Source: CALEUX01 sp964608615 (lineage in GTDB: Bacteria; Bacteroidota; Bacteroidia; Bacteroidales; Marinilabiliaceae). From it: 55,178 bases of DNA. The position numbers and the translations under genes are program-made. The notes under the pieces were generated by a model. That model was not told the origin of the DNA, did not search any database, and worked only from the letters and a program-made list of their open reading frames with translations. Positions within the stretch are counted from its first letter, which is position 1. Each line of letters starts with the position of its first letter. Shown one piece after another: positions 49,915-55,178 of this stretch. The stretch lies in contig CAZSQG010000017.1 of the NCBI GenBank assembly GCA_964608615.1, forward strand, positions 1 through 55,178, given 5' to 3'.

Positions 49915-50117
49915 CTATTTTAGAAACTTCTAACTCGCATAAATTATTATGATTATCTGAAAGTGAGGGCTTGAGTTAAATGGAAATCCGAAGCATAATA
50001 TTTTATTAGTCTAACAGTCGAGCTATGACTAGCGGTTTTAACGAGCAATAAAATAACCCGTGTAGGAAAGGATTATAAATGACTGTGTGTTTTTTTTTAG
50101 CCACGATCTGGATTAGT

Positions 50118-50144
50118 GTACAATAGTTGTACAATAAAGTACAG
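50118..50144. repeat. Three GTACA direct repeats, helically phased
   Basis: GTACAATA (50118-50125), GTACAATA (50129-50136) and GTACAG (50139-50144) begin 11 and 10 bases apart, so they lie on one face of the helix. They are about 250 bases upstream of pssA. Confidence 0.4.
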
Positions 50145-50386
50145 ATTTTTCAGATTTGAGGAATAATAAATTTTTGGCTCTATTCTGATTTGTGTGGGTA
50201 AATACAAACCAAAATTAGAGCTAAATTTTTACGTATGAGAAAAAAGTTCTATTATTATCAAATCTATTCATCTTAAAATTCGTTTTATTATTCATTAGCC
50301 TTGTAACTCTTCACTAAAAGAATTTCAAACAGTTTTTAAATGGTTATAATTAAATAACTATTTTTATACGAACAAAAATTGATGCT

Positions 50387-51121
50387 ATGCTTTTATTACG
50401 TCACTTACCAAATTTTCTGACCAGTCTCAACCTTCTTCTTGGAGCTGTTGGGGTTTATTTTGCTATAAGCGGACGACCTGATATTACTGTGTGGTGTATT
50501 TTGATTGCCGCAGTGTTTGATTTTTTTGATGGATTTGCTGCACGGCTCCTAAACGCCTATAGCGCTATTGGTAAGGATCTGGATTCATTGGCTGATTTGA
50601 TAAGTTTTGGTCTGGCTCCTGCTGCCGCCTTTTCGTCGTTATTGCATTTTTATCTTACCGACAGCTGGGGAGGCGCGTATTGGAATCTGGGCTTGAGTGA
50701 ACAGGCTCTTTTGCTCTCGCCTTTTGTTTTAACTGTTTTTTCAGCGTTGCGATTGGCTAAGTTTAACAATGATGTTCGTCAGTCTGAGAATTTTATTGGT
50801 CTCACAACAACTGCAACCGGTATGTTTACGGTGTCGTTTGTTTACCTTATTTATTCAGGCCAGGCTTGGATTCAACCCCTGGCCTCACCATGGTTTATAC
50901 TGCCATTAATTGCCGTTTTTTGCGGTCTTTTAGTCAGCGAGATACCTATGTTCTCTTTAAAATTCAAAAAATTTGGTTTTAAGGGTAATGAGCCACGTTA
51001 TATTCTATTAGTGGTGTCTTTGGCAGCAATGATTATTCTTGGAGCCGGCGCTTTGGCTCTGATCATCCCTGTTTATGTACTTTATTCTATCATAATTAGT
51101 TTGGTATGTAAAAAAGGTTAG
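50387..51121 (+). CDS. pssA: CDP-diacylglycerol-serine O-phosphatidyltransferase
   Basis: PssA makes phosphatidylserine from CDP-diacylglycerol and serine, the step between CdsA and Psd. The 244-residue polytopic protein has the CDP-alcohol phosphatidyltransferase motif in FDGFAARLLNAYSAIGKDLD, continuing SLAD (DG-x2-AR-x8-G-x3-D-x3-D), with the last Asp catalytic, and about seven membrane helices. Together with cdsA-psd at 27233-28746 the window encodes the whole route from phosphatidate to phosphatidylethanolamine, in two places. No operon partner. Confidence 0.94.
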   Translation: MLLLRHLPNFLTSLNLLLGAVGVYFAISGRPDITVWCILIAAVFDFFDGFAARLLNAYSAIGKDLDSLADLISFGLAPAAAFSSLLHFYLTDSWGGAYWNLGLSEQALLLSPFVLTVFSALRLAKFNNDVRQSENFIGLTTTATGMFTVSFVYLIYSGQAWIQPLASPWFILPLIAVFCGLLVSEIPMFSLKFKKFGFKGNEPRYILLVVSLAAMIILGAGALALIIPVYVLYSIIISLVCKKG

Positions 51122-51331
51122 GATAGATTACCGAAATGGTATGAGTTGATTGAAAACAGAAAGGGTTTTTTAGTTGGAGTATTATGTCAAGTAATCTTTT
51201 GTATGCTTGACTGTTATCTGGGCTAGTCAGGGTGGCAAATGGTTGTTTGGTGTCTCTATAATTATGTTTATTGTTATTACGCAGATTTGCATTGTCGTTA
51301 TCAGGTGCATCTCTTTTGTGAAGAGACCGAA

Positions 51332-52468
51332 TTAATAGACATGTGTATCACCTGATGTTAATTCTTCCTTATCGATTTTTTTGTTATTTATAGCTTTCCA
51401 AACATACCAGATATAAGCAATAACAAATGGCACCATCAATGATACATAGCTCATAACCGTAAGGGTAAAATGGCTCGATGAAGAATTCCTGATGGTTAAT
51501 GAGCTTTGTAAATCACCATAAGTTGATGGATAAAACGAGGTGTTGTTAAAACCAGCTATCAGGAACAGAGCAAAAACCGTAAGGATGGCCCCGGGTCCTG
51601 TAAGCCATATGCCTGAAGATGTTTTCTTTAGTAAGCTCTTGATAATACCTGACAATGCCAGCCCTATTCCGGTAAGGAGAACTATTAAAACCAACGGCAT
51701 CTCAATTAAATTGATAAAGTATTTATTGGCTTGCATAAATATTTCACCGTTCTCGGGATTTACTGCAAATCCATCGCGCAACATAAGCCAGATTACAAAA
51801 ATCAGAAAAAATATTACAAAGGGAATGGCGTTAAACCATAGTTGTTTTTGAGCGCGTTGATTAATGGATTCGTTGTTTACCGAATTCATAAAATATAGCA
51901 GAGCCATTGTTCGTGCCAGAAAAAAAACGGTTAATCCAAGTGAAAGGTTATGTGCGTTTAATGCCAGTTCAAGGCCATGCCAGGGTGTTTCCCATTGTGA
52001 TTGGTTAAGCATGTTAACCGAGAAGGGTGATCCGGTAAAGAACGTGGCAACAGCGGTTCCAATGAATAGTGTGCCTATGAGTCCATTGATAAAAAGGAAA
52101 ACTTCATAAGTACGGGATCCGAAAAAATTGTTGGGTTTGCTGCGGTATTCGTACGAAATTGCTTGAATAACAAATGCAATAAGAATAATCATCCAAACCC
52201 AGTAAGCCCCTCCAAAACTAGTACTGTAAAACAACGGGAAGGAAGCAAAGAATGCGCCTCCAAATGTTACCAGTGTTGTAAATGTAAATTCCCACTTACG
52301 GCCAAGAGTGTTGATGAGCATGGTGCGCTCCATATCGGTTTTCCCGATTGTGTAAATAAGTGTTTGTCCTCCCTGAACAAACATGAGGAAAACCAGTATG
52401 GCTCCAAGCAGAGAGATGATCATCCACCAGTATTGTTGAAGCATTAAAAGTGAAAGTGTTTCAAACAT
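51332..52468 (-). CDS. cydB: Cytochrome bd quinol oxidase subunit II
   Basis: CydB is the second large subunit of the high-affinity terminal oxidase, which reduces O2 with quinol under low oxygen. The 378-residue protein has nine or so membrane helices and the family opening LLMLQQYWWMIISLLGAILVFLMFVQGGQTLIY, followed by GRKWEFTFTTLVTFGGAFFASFP. The start overlaps the cydA stop by one base (TAATG). AAAGGAGG, about 10 bases upstream, is one of the few strong ribosome binding sites in the window. Confidence 0.96.
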   Translation of the reverse strand: MFETLSLLMLQQYWWMIISLLGAILVFLMFVQGGQTLIYTIGKTDMERTMLINTLGRKWEFTFTTLVTFGGAFFASFPLFYSTSFGGAYWVWMIILIAFVIQAISYEYRSKPNNFFGSRTYEVFLFINGLIGTLFIGTAVATFFTGSPFSVNMLNQSQWETPWHGLELALNAHNLSLGLTVFFLARTMALLYFMNSVNNESINQRAQKQLWFNAIPFVIFFLIFVIWLMLRDGFAVNPENGEIFMQANKYFINLIEMPLVLIVLLTGIGLALSGIIKSLLKKTSSGIWLTGPGAILTVFALFLIAGFNNTSFYPSTYGDLQSSLTIRNSSSSHFTLTVMSYVSLMVPFVIAYIWYVWKAINNKKIDKEELTSGDTHVY

Positions 52469-54072
52469 TATTTGTGTCCTCCTTTGTTTGGTCCATTTTT
52501 AATTTGTCGGGTCATGATTTTTACTTCTGCTATAAAGAGTCCTAAAAAAGTTACGGTAAACAGCCCAAAAGTGATGATTATGGCGCTGCTGTCAATTTGT
52601 GTAACAGCTTTCATGGTGGGCATTAAATCCTGAATAATCCATGGCTGGCGTCCCACTTCGGACACAATCCATCCTGACTGGCTGGCAATATAGGCTAAGG
52701 GAATAGTCCATACGGCTGTCCATAACAACCATTTTTTATTGTTAAGCTGGTTACGCAAAACAAGGAAAAGAAAAAGTACAAATAGAGCCAAAAAATAAAA
52801 GCCCAGTATCACCATAATATGGAAGGCATAAAAAGTCATGGATATGGGAGGAACCATTTTAAAAGCATTTTTTTCAAGCACTTCAGGATTGGGGTCGAAA
52901 TAGTTGCCGTATCCAAAATAGCTAAAGTAATCGCTCATAAATGCAGGATCGGCAAATTTTGCTCTTAAGGCTTTGTATTCTTCGCCCTGAGGATTATTTT
53001 TTTGTGCGTTTTTGTAAGCAATAAGCGATTGTTGGGCATGGTAGCCACGTTTAATTTTTTCGTGGTACGACATAATGCCATGCTCTTTATTCCCCATTAT
53101 AAGATCTTTCATGCCGGCAACAAATTGGTTTGGGTTACCATAAGCCAGAAAAGAGAGCATGTTGGGAATTTCGATCTTGAAAACAAAATCGGCCTGACTA
53201 TCAGCGTTCATGTTTTTGTGGTTCTCCTTTCCGGCTCGAATTCCAAATGCAATCAGAGGTGCTTCTTCCCTCCCTTCGTAGAGGGCTTCCATGGCGGCAA
53301 ATTTCATTGGCTGGGTTTTAACAATATATTTAGCTGAGCTGTCGCCTGTTATTGTTAATATGATTGAGCTGATAATACCAAAAACGGATGCGATAATAAT
53401 ACTGCGTTTAGCAAAAAGTGCTTCACGTTTTTTAATTAGAAACCAACTGCTAATTCCTAATACAAAAATGGCAGCTAACACAAATCCTGATGTGGTTGTA
53501 TGCACAAACTTGTTAACCGCTGAAGGAGAAAAGAGTACATCCCAGAAATTGGTCATCTCATGGCGTGCTGTGTTGGGATTAAAAGCTGTGCCAATGGGGT
53601 TTTGCATCCAGGCATTGGCTACCAGTATCCACAAGGCCGATAGAGTAGCACCAATTGCTGTAAGCCACGTAGCGGCAAGGTGAAACCGTTTGCTAACTTT
53701 ATCCCAGCCAAAAAACATGACGGCAATAAAAGTGCTCTCAAGGAAAAATGCCATGATGCCCTCAATGGCCAGAGGCGCACCAAAAATGTCGCCAACAAAC
53801 CATGAATAATTGCTCCAGTTAGTTCCAAATTCAAACTCCAGAATGATGCCTGTGGCCACACCAATAGCGAAATTTATGCCAAAAAGCTTCATCCAGAACT
53901 TGGTGAGCATCTTCCATTCAGGGTCACGGGTTTTGTAGTAAATGGACTCCATAAAAGCCAGTATAAAGCCTAACCCCAGGGTTAATGGCACAAAAATCCA
54001 GTGAAACATGGCGGTTAGGGCAAATTGTGCCCTCGACCAATCCACTAATGCAAAATCAATGTTTTCAAGCAT
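52468..54072 (-). CDS. cydA: Cytochrome bd quinol oxidase subunit I
   Basis: CydA holds hemes b558, b595 and d and the quinol site. The 534-residue protein begins with DWSRAQFALTAMFHWIFVPLTLGLGFILAFME, in which the His of MFHW matches the conserved heme ligand, and has GWIVSEVGRQPWIIQDLMPT near the C-terminus, another family signature. It carries about nine membrane helices and a sizeable soluble segment (about 260-380). It is followed by cydB with a one-base overlap and preceded by DUF4492. Confidence 0.97.
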   Translation of the reverse strand: MLENIDFALVDWSRAQFALTAMFHWIFVPLTLGLGFILAFMESIYYKTRDPEWKMLTKFWMKLFGINFAIGVATGIILEFEFGTNWSNYSWFVGDIFGAPLAIEGIMAFFLESTFIAVMFFGWDKVSKRFHLAATWLTAIGATLSALWILVANAWMQNPIGTAFNPNTARHEMTNFWDVLFSPSAVNKFVHTTTSGFVLAAIFVLGISSWFLIKKREALFAKRSIIIASVFGIISSIILTITGDSSAKYIVKTQPMKFAAMEALYEGREEAPLIAFGIRAGKENHKNMNADSQADFVFKIEIPNMLSFLAYGNPNQFVAGMKDLIMGNKEHGIMSYHEKIKRGYHAQQSLIAYKNAQKNNPQGEEYKALRAKFADPAFMSDYFSYFGYGNYFDPNPEVLEKNAFKMVPPISMTFYAFHIMVILGFYFLALFVLFLFLVLRNQLNNKKWLLWTAVWTIPLAYIASQSGWIVSEVGRQPWIIQDLMPTMKAVTQIDSSAIIITFGLFTVTFLGLFIAEVKIMTRQIKNGPNKGGHK

Positions 54073-54171
54073 CTTGAAATGAATTTGTTTCTTGTTTCCT
54101 CTTTATATCTGGTGATATTTAAGACTATATTTGCTTTTTTGCCTAAAAAAGTATTGTCCTAATTTTTGTTT

Positions 54172-54384
54172 TTATGGCCTTGTTATTTGTTCAATTACAT
54201 GATTGGCGCGCTCATCGACGCTCTTGAACCGGGTTTTGAGTACATTTTGAAAGAAAAAAAGCCTGAACACCACAAACATAATGAACAGCTTTAACAGAAT
54301 AATAACCCAGAGCGTGCGGGCCCATCCCGGCATATTCCGGAATCCCTCGATGTAAAATCGGGTAATACTTTTAAAACTCCACAT
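54172..54384 (-). CDS. DUF4492 small membrane protein of the cyd operon
   Basis: The 70-residue protein begins with a short amphipathic stretch (ITRFYIEGFRNMPGWARTLW) followed by one membrane helix (VIILLKLFIMFVVFRLFFF). It matches the DUF4492 type found immediately upstream of cydA in many Bacteroidetes. By position and size it may be a small accessory subunit of cytochrome bd, comparable to CydX, but that is inference. It lies 99 bases before the cydA start. No promoter with both elements is seen upstream. Confidence 0.85.
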   Translation of the reverse strand: MWSFKSITRFYIEGFRNMPGWARTLWVIILLKLFIMFVVFRLFFFQNVLKTRFKSVDERANHVIEQITRP

Positions 54385-54486
54385 GCCGAAGGTTTAAAAC
54401 AACAAATTATGGCTTTTTTCTGAGAAACAGAAGTTCAATACCACTAAAATAGTCCCCTAAAATAGCAAATTAATTCGGCAGTCAAA

Positions 54487-54680
54487 TACCTGAATAGAAA
54501 AGTTCTTTTTTTGAGAAGTTGTTTAGAATCGGTATAAAAATAGGATTTAAAATTTTTAACGCAGAGGCAATTTTAAAGGTCAGATAGCCTGCCCCCCCCT
54601 ATTGAGAAGGGAAACTCGCTTATTGTGATTCTTCTGGTTATAAAAATTCTCATATTGCTCGTTTCATAATCCTAACACCT
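54487..54680. repeat. Partial copy of the dispersed intergenic repeat
   Basis: ATACCTGAATAG (54487-54498), TTTAACGCAGAGGCAA and the block ATAGCCTGCCC...GGGAAACTCGC...GCTCGTTTCATAATC follow the same order as parts of 41146-41473, including its extra hairpin module. Similarity is patchy, and the right terminal repeat is not evident. Confidence 0.5.
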
Positions 54681-54799
54681 CCTTAATTTGTTTTAACTGA
54701 TAGTGTTCATGATACCGGTTGGATAGGGTTTGTGTATAATTATCGGGACTCCTTTCTTGTTTAAGAACTTTAATCTTGAACCTGAAGTCTTCCCTTTTT

Positions 54800-55178
54800 T
54801 TACCCCGCTCGGCGAAGTTTCTTTGCAAGCAAAGCGGCAGAGCCGAGCGGCAACTTCGTCGTTAAAACCACTGTAGTCTCCTGACTACACCTATTTAACT
54901 ATTATTGCCGGCAAAGTTAAAATATCAATAAGATAATGAATTTTATAATTCTTATTGTCAGGTGGCAGTTACAAATTGCCGGTAGAGATTCGACGTAGTC
55001 ACCCAACGCATATTCTTACACACAAGACTACGCCGAGCTGAGGGGTAAAACAGCCATGAGCTAGCGTTGGGATAGTGGCTGCAAAAAAGTGGAGTGAGGA
55101 ACAGCCTGTCCCGCGGGGCGGGAAACGGAGCTTTGGAACAAGCGGCCTAAGCAGACAAAGGAGCTGCAGTGAGGAAGA
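54800..55178. other. Gene-free hairpin-rich segment at the right edge
   Basis: No ORF of note. Perfect stems are CTTTGC/GCAAAG (54821-54834), CCGCTCGGC (54805-54813)/GCCGAGCGG (54842-54850), TGTAGTC/GACTACA (54872-54889), CGTAGTC (54994-55000)/GACTACG (55026-55032), CCCAACGC (55002-55009)/GCGTTGGG (55064-55071) and TCCCGC/GCGGGA (55109-55123). ATTGCCGG is repeated at 54904 and 54975. G+C is clearly higher than elsewhere. It may be the edge of a mobile element, a recombination site or a structured RNA; the window ends within it. Confidence 0.5.

Larger units (their letters stand above)
49856..50386. other. Divergent intergenic region between bacteriohemerythrin and pssA
   Basis: 531 AT-rich bases. 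It contains the inverted repeat at 49899-49914 and three GTACA direct repeats at 50118-50144. I see no promoter with both elements and no gene. Confidence 0.45.

Noticed and set aside
51311..51327. TCTCTT-ttgtg-AAGAGA hairpin after cydB as a terminator
   Set aside because: No T-run follows on the minus strand, and the stem is short.
53291..53683. 130-codon ORF antisense to cydA
   Set aside because: Shadow of a well-supported gene, with no recognisable domain or start signal.
55001..55071. attC-like integron recombination site (ACCCAAC ... GTTGGGA)
   Set aside because: The right box does not satisfy GTTRRRY at the last position, and no integron integrase is in the window; kept only as one possible explanation of the hairpin-rich segment.

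Overview
The window looks like a scaffold from a gliding or T9SS-bearing Bacteroidota, most likely class Bacteroidia near the Marinilabiliales/Bacteroidales. The evidence is low G+C content, promoters of the Bacteroidetes type (TTTG, about 20 nt, TAnnTTTG) ahead of rplU, rpmE, the tRNA gene and hisG, weak Shine-Dalgarno sites, a zinc-free type-B L31, a PorP/SprF protein next to a cargo with a gliding-motility-type C-terminal domain, and the neighbourhoods rplU-rpmA-serS-DUF4286-ruvC and rsfS-ftsH-cdsA-psd. The genus cannot be named from sequence alone. Ten Ns at 3704-3713 mark an assembly gap, so linkage across that point is not proven.

Layout. 1-3691 (+): the end of a CDF cation transporter, then rplU, rpmA, serS, DUF4286 and ruvC. 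3836-11606 (mostly -): HIT protein, greA, a small membrane protein, a Rieske-like lipoprotein (+), then the operon prfB (with a programmed +1 frameshift)-arsC-like-ribF-ahcY, and a TPR protein with a degenerate trypsin fold. 11882-20524: tRNA-His, an AlkD-like protein, a GNAT-like protein, rpmE2, lon, an ADP-ribosylglycohydrolase-like protein, an AI-2E-family permease and a SPOR-like protein. 20750-28746: a secreted DUF6515-like protein, Nudix/pyrE, an SRPBCC protein, birA, rsfS, ftsH, cdsA and psd.

29161-37880 (-) is a tight five-gene operon: a large T9SS type-B cargo, a PorP/SprF outer-membrane protein, a PD40/PKD protein, an unnamed secreted protein, and a beta-propeller/Y_Y_Y/SpoIIE-phosphatase membrane sensor. 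It reads as a surface module coupled to its own signalling protein. A degenerate thioredoxin-like protein and coaD follow.

42029-47841 (-) is a partial histidine operon, hisG-hisD-hisC-esterase-hisB, with a complete-looking attenuator upstream of hisG: promoter, a 15-residue leader peptide with five His codons, a possible antiterminator and a terminator. hisH, hisA, hisF and hisI are not downstream, and a secreted esterase lies between hisC and hisB. The last part holds a Gfo/Idh/MocA oxidoreductase, bacteriohemerythrin, pssA and DUF4492-cydA-cydB.

Two non-coding features stand out. One is a dispersed intergenic repeat family (28830-29018 and 41146-41473, weaker copies near 22772 and 54487) with related inverted ends. 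The other is a gene-free, hairpin-rich stretch at 54800-55178 whose inverted repeats interleave like pseudoknots.
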